Source: Parus major
Lineage: Eukaryota > Chordata > Aves > Passeriformes > Paridae
Direction of reading: 5' to 3'
NCBI RefSeq assembly: GCF_001522545.3
Contig: NC_031773.1
Coordinates: 18,424,302-18,488,301 of the forward strand
Length of the DNA: 64,000 nt
This document shows positions 28,201 through 43,200 of the stretch, piece by piece. The position numbers were made by a program, and so were the translations under genes. Under the pieces are notes generated by a model that worked only from the letters and a program-made list of their open reading frames with translations, had not been told where the DNA came from and did not search any database. How positions within the stretch are numbered: position 1 is the first letter of the stretch; every line of letters begins with the position of its first letter.

Positions 28201-31200
28201 CTTTGTGGAGACCAGCAGTACTCAGAGCTGAGCCTCCAGCTAGGACAGTCCTCTCAGGGGGGCTGGGACTGTCCTCTTGGGGGGGACTGTGACTGTCCTC
28301 TCAGGGGGGACTGTTTGCAAGGCAGCTGCCTCATACTTCCCTGCAAATGACTGCATGCACTGGAGGAGTGACTGATGGAGGCTTTAGGGTTCAGGTAATT
28401 CAAGTCCCTGTGTTATTACTATAGGCAATATCAATAATGAGTAGAAGCAATAAAAACATGTAAAGTGACTTAGCATACTCTCCTTCACTATGGTAAGGAA
28501 AATTATAAAGCAATTGTCATTATTAACCTATTTTTTATCAAAACTTACCAATATCCAATGTTTTTTATGAAAGAATTGGTGGTAAGTGCCTTGTTATGAC
28601 AGTGATCTGATGTCACTAGCATAGTGGATTTAATATCTTTAACAAATTATCCTTAAAAACAAACATAGTAAAAACGTGAATAATGTATACTCACCAGAAG
28701 GCTTGCTTTTACAGTGAATCCCCTGCAAACAGAAACAAAATATTTTAAGAGCTGAGGTAATAATAAAAATAAATATTGCTCAATCATTGTACACAAGTAA
28801 ACATACCTTAAACAGGTAAACTTATTCATTGTCCACAACAGAAATAATATTCAAGATTAAAAAAAAAACTTTTCCAATACCATGAAAAAGCACATCAGTG
28901 CTGCATATGACAGCCTGATACATATGGGGACACAAGATCAGCATTACCCTCATTTTCATGTATTTCTATTGAGGTGTGTAATTGTTCTAACAAACATAAA
29001 AGTTCCATCAAACACAGACATAATTTTATAGATACTGCATTCCTACTGACCAGGAGTTTATGCATTACGTCATTAAACTCTACAATGGATTTGTTCACAC
29101 CAGAGCAAAAAAACCCAACAATTTTATAATGGAAGATATCCATTATAGAACATTATTGAATATTATATGATTTTTAGAAGATTCCACTAGAAAGGAAGCA
29201 TTATAGCAATTGAAAAAGCAGTCTAGAAGTAAGACTTTTTATTTCTGACATCTGGCTTAGAAGACTGAAAATTAAATTACTCTATTACCACAGTATTTAC
29301 TGTGTTCAAGGGAAATTGTTTTTGTAAGAGGCAAAGTGAACCTGGGACTGAGATTTTAACAAGCTTCTAGCTATCTTTCAGACAGACTGCATCCATTTTC
29401 CCATTAGAATAAACATTTAACCACACACTAAAATTTTGTAGAGTACAGAAATAACAAATCTTACTTTGACTGCTATGCATGACATTCTAAAGAAGGACTA
29501 TTCCTTAGCCAGCAAATACTGTTTGCTGCTGTTCTGGCATTCAGGTCTCTGGCATAGCCCTTATAGCAGTATTCTTTTGCATAGAGAATATATGTTCCCA
29601 TTTTCTTTCCTTTAAAAGCAGTGTCCTGTTGACAGAGAAATTTTTATCACACCCACAGAAGTAGCAGGCACCACCTTGTATCCTCTCCTCTCAAACAGGA
29701 TGGCAGCTCTCAGTCCTTTTAAAACATTTTAGGATCTTGTCCAGAAGCCAAGAATCTGTGAGTTTTAGAGCCAGCAAAAGTCTTCTGATGGACATATAGA
29801 AATTCTTGAATTGAAACTCAGAGGCTACAGCCTGGGAAAGCATTAGCACATCATAAAATAACTCTTTCTTGGTTTTCCAGGAGGCTTTCATCCACAGGAA
29901 ATCCTGTGCTGCTCAGAAACAAAGCTGTAGAGCAAAACCATATTGCTACAGGTGAGAAATGGCAGCATGTTCATTCTCCTGTGGCATCTGCCTGGGGTAC
30001 CTAAGTGTGTCCTGTTCTTCATGACAGCTTTTCATTTGAGCTAAATAAGGTCCTTCTTAAAGGAGGCATTAAGAAAGCCAGTGACCACTGTCTAACCTGA
30101 ATCAGTTCCTGTTCTTCTGTCCTTTTGGCACTTCTATTTTTTAACAATCACTTTTGGATAAGTTCTCATCTTTTACTATTGGCAATTTGTTACTATGACT
30201 CAAAAAAGTGCAAATGCATAAAATGTGGTATTTTAAACCATGTTTTATAATAAAATAGACATGGTCATATACTGTCATTGACTGAAAATTTGAAAAATTA
30301 TTTGTGACATTGTTAAAGATATTTTTTTGGCTGCTTCTACGGCATAATACATTGACACTCCAATTACAGCCTGTTGCAACCAGACAAGGGGTAATGGTTT
30401 TAAATTAAATGAGTGTAGATTTAGATCAGTCATAAGAAAATGTTTTACAGTGAGGGTGGTGGAAACATTCAAGGCCAGGTTGGATGAGGCTGTGAGCACA
30501 CTGATCCAGCTGGAGATATCCCTACTCACTGCAGGGGACTAAATGACCTTTGAAGCTCCCTTCCAGCCCAAAAAATTTTATGATTCTCTAAAGTACACCA
30601 AACTTCTTTACATAACAGTTCTAAAACTGGGATATTCTATTTCAATGATTTATTATTTCCTCAAATCCCCATGAAAAACTGAAAACAGTAACTGATAAGC
30701 CCTAATTTCTGCTGTATCATATAAATACTTGTTATTTATTAACTATTTCTGTCCCCTTCCCCATAAAATAAGCTTCATTGGTAATTTGGTGATGCTCCCA
30801 CTGCACATTCATCAATAAAAAGAAGACTATAATTTTCTGAATTATTCAGTCCAAGCCAACAGAAGTGGAACATGCCAGCTCATATAAAATTACCAGATTT
30901 TTAACTGCTGTTTCAAAGTCCTAATTTTGATTTTTTTCTTATTAAATCCTGCAGAAGTGTGCTGCAAGAAAACTTGAATTGAGTCACTTTTGAGCTTCTC
31001 TATGGCCCTAGGAAGTGGAATAGCCAAATATACAAAATCACTGCAAAATATCGAGTGAGTTAGAGAGCTCAATTTTTTTTAGTTGAGAAAACCTAACTGC
31101 TAGATCAACTAATTTCTCAGTCATTACTTACTGGAAGAAATTAATCTCTCATGAGGCTGATCATTCAGCAAATTACCTCCATATTTTTAACTTCCCATTT

Positions 31201-34200
31201 TGCAGCCAGACTGTTGAAAATATTTTGGTTAGGTGGCTTGACAGAGTTCCCAATTGCCAGTCAAAATTTCGTAGAACAACATCTTTAACTTCTCTAACCA
31301 TTCTTTCTGGTTACAACCTTAGTGCAAAAAACACATTTTAAAAAAATCAAGACCACACTGAATTAAACAACAAAAAAATTTCATAAAAATCAGAGAATTC
31401 AGCCTTTTTCTTAGAGAAGGTCATCTCCCTATTATGACACCTGAAATATAAAAACTGAAAACTGAATGTAAAATAATTAAATTACATATATTGCAGGGGG
31501 AAAACTGAAACACCCCCTTCTGTGGGCTGTGGCATGATAAAGAAATCCTCTAACACCTTTTAGTCTATCCTAATTAATTATTGGTTTTCACTATTGCATG
31601 GAGGGATCCTATCATATGAACTCTTACATTTATTTTCTTGTATTTTCCACAGGAAAGAAAGAAACATCCTTTGTGACTTTTGTTCTGGTAGGGAGATGTT
31701 TCGTCATTCTTGGGCACTTGGTTGAGTTCTGGGTGAGGAGTTGTTTGGAACATTTACATAAATAATCAAATATTTGCACAAACACTTGCCAGTTACAGCA
31801 ACATTTGGTCACAGCCAAATTTCTTATTTTTTTAAGTGTTTCTTTTTATTGTACAATACCAAGTGGGTGGGGGTGGTATTTTCTCTTACAATCATTTTGC
31901 AAAACAGTCCAAAGAGACCATTTGTCTGAAAAAATAATTCAAATGAATTAACCAAGTTCCTCTCCCACTTTCTGTATCTTTTTTTTTTTTTTCAGGAATT
32001 ATCAGTGATAAGTGCAATAGAAAAACATGACACACTAAAACCAGAATGGAAATTTTCTTCCCTTTTCACAAATGCCAAGGGCATCTTTTATGCAAAAATA
32101 AGATCCTGAACATGATAGCACATTTTACTCTTATACAGGTAGAATCTTTGATTCATATCTTCTTTGGCAAAGAGCCTAAGCAAAATATACTTACACAATG
32201 CACAAGCAGTTAGGGATTTTCCTATTTCTCTGGGGTTTTCCCCATTTGTGGTATTACTCAACTGTAGCTAGAGGTTATCTGAACAGACAGCACCAGCATG
32301 CAGCACTCTGAATAGAAGATGTGGTGCCAACTTTTTAGCTAGCACAGCAACTTCTCCTCAATCGAAGACAATTGTAATATCCCATTGTTCTAATAACTGT
32401 AGAGAAGAGAGTGAGATCAGCAGAGGAAGACTTGGATTAGGGGGCACAGGGAGTGTTTTCATGAATTAAAATTGCCACGAAAAAGAAACAAAGATCAAAT
32501 CTGCTTCCCATTTCCTCGCATGTCTTCAGGCACTAAATCAAGTGAAGAATTGTGGAAATTCTTCCCTGGATGTTCTGTCATGCTGGAAAGAGTCTGAGGA
32601 AAATTTGGGTTCACAGTCTACCTGTTATTTCTGTTGGACCTTGTTCATAGAAGAGTTGGTGGCAACTCTTCCACAGCTCCATAAGGAATAGTAAAAAGCC
32701 TGAAAATGCCTTAAAATGCATTCTTTAGTGGGGACCAGGTTGTCAGACATTTAACATTGATTCATTAAGTTATCTACATTAGTCAGTGAATGTAGAACGA
32801 AGAGTTTTCCCCCCTCTTTAGCAATTCTCACTGGTAAAGCTATTAGTTACATTTCTACTTTAGGTTCAGTTGTCAGAGAAGGCAGAGAGAAGGGAACATG
32901 ACCATATTCTTATGTTTCTCTCTATTCCAACCAATTTCTATTCTTTAACCATCATTAAAACCAAGCATGGGATTCTATGTACTTTTACAAACAGGGAAAG
33001 GGTGGGTTTGCAATAATTGATGTTCAAACTGTAGCCAAAAGGCCAATAAAGATGATTAATCTGAACATGTTCTTTTTTAATTTCCAATTGAGAGGAGATG
33101 CTCTGCAAAAATCCATCTTATTCTGCACTCAAATAGAGAGGAGGTTCCAGATCACTGGGTATAGTCCCCTGACTATAACCACAGATACTATATAAGCTAA
33201 TCACTTTCAAAAACTGGTGAAGCATCATTTTAAAATCAGCCTCTACTAAAAAACCTGGCATGCCAGTGTGATCTCAACCACCTCCATAAGGAAAAGTTCT
33301 TTGAGCAGTGGACAGCCATAGACAAAGTTATATGCATCTCCACCATTTAAGCACTTTGGATGGAAACTGAGAGGATTCAGAGTTCTATCTGTATCAAAAG
33401 CTCCACAGACCATCAACAAATCACTGTAATTCCTTTCACAGAGACATTCATGGAGACAAACAACTGAATATGTTTTAGCATTTTCCAGAGCTATTTTCAT
33501 AGGTAAAGGCCATAATGCCTTTGCAATTTACACATCACTGATGCTGGTGGGGACTGGAACCTCACAGAACTTCTCTCATTATATTCTTAGAAAGCTCACT
33601 GTTGTATTTATCTCACCAAATGTAAGGAAACAGAATTCTTTACAGTAAAAGAAATCACAGTGATAACATAATGATTCCTCTCCCACTGAAAGAAGACAAT
33701 TATATCATGGTCAAGTATTTATACAAAAATCTTGTTATTGGAAGTGGGTGAAAAGGAAAAATAATACATCTCCAAAACACACTTGGTAAGTGAATAAAAC
33801 TGTGGTTATATTTACCAAGAACCAGAAAAATTGCAATGATTAATATACTTAGTATGACAATTTAAACCGTTAAAAATTCAGTTATTACTGCTGATACAGA
33901 GCCCTCAAAAGACCTTTTCTCTAAAGAAGCATCTGTATTTGTTTTGACATCATATGTAATTATTCTCATTGCCAAGGTAAAACTATTTTACTAATGACAG
34001 TTTTCAATTTTTGGCAAATCATGAGGTTGTTCTTCAGCTTTTACTGACAATGTGGTGATCTGATACACGTGAGCAGTGTGCAGTGGGATTAGCTAAGCAG
34101 TCATAGATGGAAACATTTGGACTGTTATCCATGCAGAAAAGAAACAGGCACCCAAACTTATGTCAAAGCATTATTTTAGACTACTTCAAACTACAAAAAC

Positions 34201-37200
34201 ACCTGGATGCTGCTGGATTGTTTTACAGAATGCTAAAAACAAAATATCTGAATTATGTCTACACATTATCCAGCTCCAGGTCTTTTCCCTGTGTGTTCCA
34301 CGTGGAATAAAAAACATCCCATCACATTATTGCAGTGCTGAATCTGAAAGAATAACTGCTACAGAGAAGTGGGATATCAAGCTGTGGCTCAGTACAGTGC
34401 TAATGAGGTCATGCACTTTTTGGATGAGAGTTGGCTTGAGTCCAGCAGAGCAAGGTAACATCTGGCTGTGTTAATGCTCTGTTGATGTGCTCTGAGCTCA
34501 TCAGTGAAACAGCCGTGAGCAAACAGGGAAGACATGATTGTGCTTACCAAAGATTATTCAACACTCTCCAGTAAGACTTCACAGGGATCTCAAGCAGGGA
34601 CTGTTACCAATTGTCATTGCACCACCTTCCATTTCACATGTAAATGCAAAGGTACAGACCCTGTCTCCCACAACCTGCTTCTTGGCCAACACCTCTGTCA
34701 CAGCTTAGCAGTACTTCAGGGAGTGCACATGACTAAGACCCTCAGCGCCCTTAGATTTTCATCCTTTTGTTTACCTGCTACTAGTCAGGTACAACAGAGA
34801 TTTCTGTTTTCCAGGCAGTATGCATTGCCTCCTGCACTGCACTAATACAGAGGAATCCTGTTCCTATATTATGACTGCACTGTTCCATATGTTATCAGTA
34901 CTGCACATGGCATATAATATCTTCTGGCCCTTGCAGTGGCTACATGGCTGAATCCCTTTCACAGAGCAGAACAACTGGAAGAATTAGAAGCACAGTAATT
35001 TCTCAAAACTCTTGGCAGTATTTATCCTATAAGTGAATAGCCAGAAAAACAATATTGCTTTGAGGTCTCTCAACTGGGAAGAATATTCCCCACTCCTAAT
35101 TTTTTTTTAATTAATTTTATTTAATAGTGATGTTGAGATACAAAAAAAGGACCTACATATAAACCAGTTGCTTTTAAATTTATTGGACCAAAGGGAGCTA
35201 TGACTGCCTGAAATAAAAGTTGCCTGATCCATTGTATGCTTCAGCTCTAGGGCTAGAAGAACTTGCTTGAAGCAACAGTATGCATTAACTTCTTTCTTTT
35301 AGAAATGAAAAGAACCAAACAGAAAAAAACAACCCAAATTTGTCAATCATTTTGATGTCATATTTCCTACAATATTAATACAAGTTGTTAACAAAACAGA
35401 ATAGTATACAATAGACACAGTAAATTTAAAATCTACTTTGACTGCCATACCCTCAGCTGGTATAAATCAGCACCATCTCATACACAGAGTGTCAAAAATT
35501 TCAGACTACTCAGCTACATGAAAGGAGAACTAATCTACCAAATCAGCACTTCTAGTATAACAATGAGACCGGGACACTCTGACACAGCATTAATTATTTC
35601 AATTACTTACTAGAGTTCTCATACAGGGGATGATAAAATGGAATCAAAGAAATGTAGGGTGGAAGGGATCTCTGAAGGTCACCAAGTCCAGCCTCCTGCT
35701 AGAAGCAGTACTGTGACCAGCACCAGATCAAGACAGCAATTATTTTGGTCATTTCTTGAAAAACTGGGGGACAGATTCCACAAGCCCTCCAGGCAGCCAT
35801 GGATATCATGGTGATATCCTGTGGTTTGAGATTATGATGTTATAATGATCTTTGTAGCACAAAATAGGCTAAAAGAAAAAAGATCCATCAGCAACACTGA
35901 CAACTGAGACTAGCAGTCTCAGAGGTGACTGGAATCAGTGGGCAGGTAAGATTGCCATGGAAAAGAAAGAACAGAGAAGAAAGAAAGAAAAAAAAAAGAA
36001 AGAATTCAAGTGAAGATTATAAGATAGTCTCCAGGACAGAACTGCTCCTCCTGCTGCTGGAGACAGTTATTATTTCTTTTGGGAATATGTATTTTTATTT
36101 TTGTCTGAAGATACATTTCTATACCAGTTACTGTCTTCTCATATATCCTAACACTATTGCTCAGCAAAAAGAGGAGATATACTGCAGGCCTGGTTTTCCA
36201 GTGTTCTGGCATACAAAGCAAAGCCCACACTGTTTTGCTCTAGGCAACTATTCTTTTAATATATGTCTAGAGTCAGTCCCAGGAGCAGCACACAGTGCTC
36301 AGCTGTACACTGTGAAATTTATAAATTAAAAATGTCACACAGCTCACATTTAGAAATTGTGGAAGACTATGGCTATGTGAGACACATTCCACTGATTTGA
36401 ATGAACTTTGATGCAAGTGGGGATAAATTTTTTTGTCTGTTGTGGTGGGTTGCCCCTGGCTGGATGCCAGGTGCTCACCATAGACACTCTGTCACTTCCC
36501 TCCACCACTGGACCAGGAACAAAAAAATGTAACAAAAGGCTCCTGGTTGGAGATAAAGACCAGGAGAGATCACCCAGCAGTTGCCATCACAGGCAAAATA
36601 GACTCAGCTTGGGGAAATTAGTTTAATTTATTCCCAATTAAAATCAGAGTTAGTTAACAAGAAAATAAAAAACAAACTTTAAATCACCTTCCTTCCACCC
36701 CTCCCTTCATTACAGACCCAACTACACTCCTGATTTGTCCACCTCCTCCCCCTCAGCAGTGCAGGGGATCAAGGAAAGGAGGCTGCTGTCAGTTCATCAC
36801 ACATCACATCATCATTGTCTCTGCCATGCTTTCCTTCTCAGGGAGAGGACTCCTTATACTCTTCCTCCTTCTCCTGCTCCAGTAAGCTATCCCTCCCACA
36901 GGAGGAGACAGAACTCTGTGAACTTCTCCAAGACGAGTCGTTCCCATGGGCTGAGGTTCTTCATGAACTTTTCCAGAGTGGATCCTTTCCACAAGGTGCA
37001 GTTCTTCAGGAACAGACTGCTCCAGTGCAGGTCCCCCACAGGGTTACAAGTCCTGATAGCAAACCTGCTCCAATGTAGCTCCTCTCTCTCCAAAGGCCAC
37101 AGGTCCTGCCAGGAGCCTGCTCCACCATAGGCTTCCCACAGGACCCCAACCTCCTTAAGGCATCCACCTGCTCCATCAGAGGACGACAGAAAGCTGATAT

Positions 37201-40200
37201 CCTGAGGTGCTACCATCGTCACTGATGGTCTCGACCTTGGCCAGCAGTGGAGCTGTCCTGGAGCTGACTGGCAGTTTCTTACAGAAGCCACCCCTGCCCA
37301 GCTACCAACACTTCACAAACCCAACACACCTATTCAAACATCAGCTTTGCCCGTGAGAAAAGGGTCACATCATTCCCAAGTAAGGCAATTTCTCCGTGAG
37401 GATTTTGCATTAGTAGCTAGTGAAATAAAGCCAAAGTTTTCAGCCATTTTCAAAAGGAATAAGTCAGCCAAGAGGGCTGAGGAACTTGAAATATAATTTA
37501 CGCAAACTGGTAATCTCAGCTCAGCACCATGATCCATAATACCCCATGAACTGCCGCACAACACTAGAGGTACCTAAGCTTATTAGACATCTCCTTTTCT
37601 GATCTGAAATATCCCTGCATGCAATTTGGTGTTTAGTTTGTGACCAGAATGAAACTGGAATGATGTCTAGCTCATGTCAGGGATAGCAGACACTCAGTGA
37701 CACACATCTATGTCCACATCCCCCAGCATAGCAGGTGGCTGGAGATTTAATAGTAACAGAGTAAAACTAACAAAGCTCAAGCCTCCTTCAAACTGTAAAT
37801 ATTAGAGAAGGAAAGCAGAATATGGGAATTTTCCAGATTTTGTACTCCATCTTTCAAGTTCTTATCTCAAGGGACCACCAAGTTCAACATCCTCCTTAAA
37901 CTGAAGCAGTTCTGAGCTGCCTGTTTGCCACACTGTGTGGTAAATGGGAGGGTTTCCCAGGCCTCCTGTCAAAGCAGTCAGAGTGTACAGAGGGGAAATG
38001 GAAGAATGCTGGTCTGAGAGGAGGACAGGGAAGACACAGTGAAATTTTTGAGTTTGTTGAATGCTTTCAACATTCACATGGGAGAACTGTTCCCTACTTA
38101 TATTTTATTCTAAGCACTGATCAGAAAACAAACCAGAAACTGAAACTTTGGAAGAGTAGCTCTCAGCAGCTGCTCCACAAAGAGAGCATCAAACTCTCAC
38201 TCATAACTCAGGTTTGCGGACTCTCAAGAGTGGAGATCAGACTAACCAGGTGTGTTGTAGTTTAGGGCATAGCGGAGCGGAAGATACCGGGATGTAACGG
38301 GAAGCTATTAGACCCCCCTCTGTTAGGACAGCTAGGCCTTTTGTAATTAGCCAATAGCACCTAAGTGTGACGTGAGCAGATGGGAGTAGCACAATGACCC
38401 TAGGTTATAAAATGTCAAATTCCCCTGCAATAAACGCCATTTTCGCCATCCATCACATTGATGCAGTGGGAGATGGACCGCACGGCTGTGATAGCCGTCT
38501 GTGCTGTAGCTGATCGTGGTGCTTATCTTGCTTCAAACCCAACACAGGTGCTTAACTTTTTCCCTTGCTTTTCCTGATGCAGCACCATGGTGAGCATGCA
38601 GGCTTCTCATACTGCCCTGACAAGTCTCTAGTGCTTTCTCATGATTTCCACTGAATCTGTATTTAATAGCCTGGAACCACAGGAACAGAGCAGCATCACA
38701 AAATGGGTGAATGTTTTAGACACTACCCTGAAATGTTGGAGGTGCAGAAACTTAAAAACAAAAAAGAACTTGCTAATGCTGCCATCATGGATCACAAACT
38801 GATACTAAAATTTAGAATAACATAGCACGCTTGGCAAAAATTTCTTATAAGAGTTCCAAGACTTTGGAGGCCACATTTCAGGGTTGAGACTCCCTTCAAA
38901 GCAGGAGCACATGTTTCCGGGTTTTGTGGCTCTGATTAAAATTGTATTTCACTCTCTTTTCCTTAAATAGAAGCAAATTTCAAATCTAAATAATCCTGGA
39001 ACTACCCCTGATTATAGCTCTTCCAGATGAGAAATAATTTTTAATGCTGACTTTGGTTTTACTCTAGCCTTAGCTTCTTATGTTGTGTAAGGATGTAAGG
39101 CCATACAAATGATCCCACAGGACATGGTAGAAGCCATGGTAGTCTCAGTTGACTGTCCAGGGAGGTTTCTGCATTCCTGCCTGGTGCCACAGTATCACTT
39201 AAGGAACTGCTTCTATTAAAGACAATGCTAAACATGCCTGATTGGCTCTAATAGTGCTTGTTTGAGTTACAGAAACATTCTAGCCACAACAAAATAAGGG
39301 AAATATTAGTATGTGAAAAGTTTTTCAGCTGTATCCTTGAAAATTTTTGAGAGGACTATTTCCTGGCTATTCATATTTGTATTATTGTGGTGTCTGAAAG
39401 TCTGAATCCTACATCAGAATCCCTACACCAGAATCCCTACATACATGCCTTTGCTCTCCTATCAAGAACAACAAAAGCCAAAAATACCTTTCCCTGACAG
39501 AAATAGCTGTATAGTACATGAGAAATGTTAAAAATTCAAAATTTGCCATGTAGAGAAACCCTACTGAAAATATCTAGTGTATATTGTAGTGTGAACATTT
39601 GCAGTTTGAGATAATTGATAGAAAAGCTAGTTATATATAAATTTGGAAAATTTAAAGAGAAATTAATTATATCCAATACAAATTAATAATTTAAAATGTC
39701 ATTATATGTGTCTATTTCTCGAAATTTTTACTGTTAATCATAGTTTTGTGGGGGTATGGGGAAGGGGAAACAAAATGTGCAATAATCAGTTTACCTTAAT
39801 AAATCCTCCATGTACTATAGCTGCTAAACTTCACACAGGACAATTAAAGGAGGCAGAGGTCCAATAGAAGGGCTTCCAAAAAAGCAGGAAACTACTAATT
39901 TTACAACAGCTAAATAAACCCATCAGTGTTCACTGCTTTCATATGTTGTTTCACACTATGCCTCATTTTTAATGATAGCACTTACTGAAAACCACCTATG
40001 CCATACATTTGCTTAAAAACTGTACGTGACTTTTGACCTCCACATGGAAGAGAAAATAAGCTACAAAGGCAGACTGAACAGTAATACAAATCTGACCATG
40101 CTCTAGAGATTATTCTATTGTATCATATATAAATATAATATGTTGAAAATGAGGGTGGGAACTCCAAAGAAGAGATATTACTTATCAAAACTAAGCATGA

Positions 40201-43200
40201 AGCATTACATTATAATAATAACTGAAATTATGAAAAATCATAACAAAGATATCAAAATTCAAAATGCAATGGAGAAAAATCATTGCAGACATAGAAAAAG
40301 AAAAGCAGGTCAGGGAGATGAGAAAGTGGGAAAAAGATGAAGGAAGTTTGCATATGTAGCGATGAAAGGGAAAAATAAAACTGAATACGGTGAATAATAG
40401 CTGCAATAAATTCAATTTCCTCAGTTTTTCCAAGAAAAGACAATGACTGCACATCTAGTACTGTACAGTGTTGTTTATGTGATTCATGCTCTCTGAAAAT
40501 ATGCAGACAAGTAGAGGCAATAGCAAGACAAACAGTTTTCCAGAAATTATCGAAATTCACCTCACTTATTCAATGCAACTATGTTGAAACATTTCCTTTC
40601 AAGAGAAAGACCCACAAGTAATTTGCAAATTAGAACTAAAACTCTCTTCATTTTTGCATAGACACTTCCTGAATGAGATTGCATTTCCCATACAGTTTTC
40701 ATGGTGAGTCCTAGATTTTGCATGCTGGAAGGACAGGACCTGCCATAGAGCAAAACAGGTCTTTGGCTCTGCTGACTGTTCCAAAGGATTAAGTCAAATA
40801 CTATTTGAAGGACCATCTGCAGATCCCACAAAAGAGAAGAGGATGAATTAATGAAAGCAGAGACACTTGTCTTACGAAAAAACTCAAGATGTCATCTACT
40901 CTATTTTTCTGCCTCAGGAAGAATGATATTTTTCTGAGATATATGTGACCTACATTAGACATATCTCAGCTATATTTTCTTAGTGTGTGTGGAGATCTCT
41001 ATAAGCTCCACAGGCAATCTATCCTAGTGCTCAGCATCATTAGTTACTTTTAATTTTCCAGTTTATTCATGACATTAGAAAATTCTGGCCCAGTGAATTC
41101 CTGTGGTTGTGAATGCAAGAGAAATGCTATGATGTGTCTTTATCACAACTGAGTATACATGAATTTACTGGTTCTATAATCATTCCCAGACAAGTAGTTC
41201 AGAGCTGGTCTGGAATTTCCTCAGCAAAACACTGCAGTTTGGGGAGTACTTTTGGTTTGTATTCTTATTTATTTAAGACAGCATGTAATTTCCTAGTTTT
41301 CAAAAAATAGCTAGTAAATGTTAACAAAATCAGGAAAAAAACTATAAGGAAATATATTTTTCTGACAGTATGAAAACTACTATAAAAACATCTGTAACAG
41401 GTTGGTATATAAAACCTAGGGATCTCTTGTGGGGATAATGGTAACAAAACTCATATAACTTCAAATATGGGATCCTGGTTTGAACAACCACCAAGCCACA
41501 ACACGGCACACAGAAATTTAAGGCCCCCAGAAACCAAATTATTTTTAGACAGAGATAGGAGGAAACTCCTTTGTTAGGTCCAAATTTATCCATTCATCCA
41601 TCCATCCATCCATCCATCCATCCATCCATCCATCCATCCATCCATCCATCCATCCATCCATCCGCGAAGCCTACCATTTCAATGCTGAGCCAAAAAGCAA
41701 GGAGAGTATCCAAACCTATCCTTAGAAAGAAGTTTTTTAAACCTCTTTTGGTCCTTCTCATTTTTTGTCATCCCTGGTTCTCTCCTATGCACAGGCATTC
41801 TGTCAGGAGAGGAAGAATGGAACAGTAAAAATAGACATGACAATGTAGCACTGCCAGCTCCACAAAAGTACAAACTAAACTATTCCTAGACCTTATTGCA
41901 AGAATTACAAGCTAGGTCACACCACGTGGCCTCATTAAAGTTATTACCACTCCTAGAAAACCTGTCCTGGCCACATTTGATCAAATTACAAGTAGTTTTC
42001 CAGCTACAAAGCAGTCAGATGGCTGTGGAAAGCACCTACTTCCAAGTGTCAATAGCCACTACTTAGTTTTGGGTCCAAATGGAGCTGAAGGGTAGATTAG
42101 ATCCTAAGATTAGGGCTGAGAGAGATTTGTAAGCTAAAATTTACTGCCAGTAATAAAGGCCAGCTGCTCCCATCTGCTGAGCTTTCTTATATATCCCTTT
42201 TTGGTTTTTTTTAAATATGTATCTCCTGCTATGGGTAGTGGCTGCACATAACTGATGCTGATGTCTCACAGTGAAGCTTCTAGCACTGCCTTGTATTTCA
42301 GTTCCAAGACACTTTGTCAGGTCCAGTTCCAACACCTTTTAAGTCTGTGCCCCTAACTTTCATGACTGCTTGTATTCTGTGATTGCTATTCAGTGGCTAG
42401 TCTCTTTCCAGACCTTGAAACCTTTCTCTGGAGCTCATGAGGAAGAGAAAAGGGAAAAAGCCCAAAAGCTACCATTGCAGTTTTTGCAAGTTCTGAATTG
42501 CAGAGCTTTCTCCGTCTCTACTTCTCTTACAGGAACTGGTGGTACATGCTGTAACACTGAGGAACACTGCAGTAAGTCCCTGTTTGTACCTGTCACTGGC
42601 TGTTTCCTTCTCAGGGGAAGAGGAAATGTGACAGCACCCAACCAGTGGCATAGGACACAACAGGAAGATGCCTTTGACCCAAAGAGCATATGTGAAACAC
42701 AGCCCAATAGATAAGCCACCCAAATGTGCTAATTTCAGCTCTTCTAAGTACCAGTAGAGAAGCCAAGCGAGCTTGGATATCTAAGCAAATGGGTTAATAT
42801 CACTCTAATACAACAAATCAATATTATTGAGCCTCTTAAGTATGACTGTTTTAAATAATGAGAACTAAACTCATAATATTCAAAGCAGTTAGTGGAAACA
42901 TATGATTAAGACACACCACACAGGAAGATAAGAACTCTTTTGTACTTGTGAAAACCAGAGGAATGAAATTACTTGAAGAGGGCCACAAAAGTGATTTGAT
43001 GACAGGCAGAGAGGTAGACCCCAGGCTTTCTCTCTAGGGCATGCTCTCATGGATTGTACTGCACCTGAGCAAATATTACCAAAGGATATGTTTCATATAT
43101 TTATGCATCTCCTTCAGTCATCAGATATATCCATGCCTACTCAAAAAACTCTGTGTTGAATTGTATTCCTAAAATGGGATTTCATGCTGTATTCCTGTCA

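Larger units (their letters stand above)
22812..28694. other. IL17REL intron 3
   Basis: 5.9 kb with no supported exon. It holds a short (AT)n run at about 23929-23943, a GATA microsatellite at 25186-25292, a 13-G run at 25376-25388, a poly(A) run at 26350-26368, a CR1 tail near 27.5 kb and a G-rich minisatellite at 28244-28314. Confidence 0.6.

Noticed and set aside
36735..37291. Open frames of 131 and 134 codons on both strands
   Set aside because: They lie wholly inside the degenerate LTR and come from its repetitive GC-richer units.
41587..41662. Regularly spaced repeats resembling a CRISPR-like array
   Set aside because: A plain tetranucleotide microsatellite with no spacers, in a vertebrate genome.
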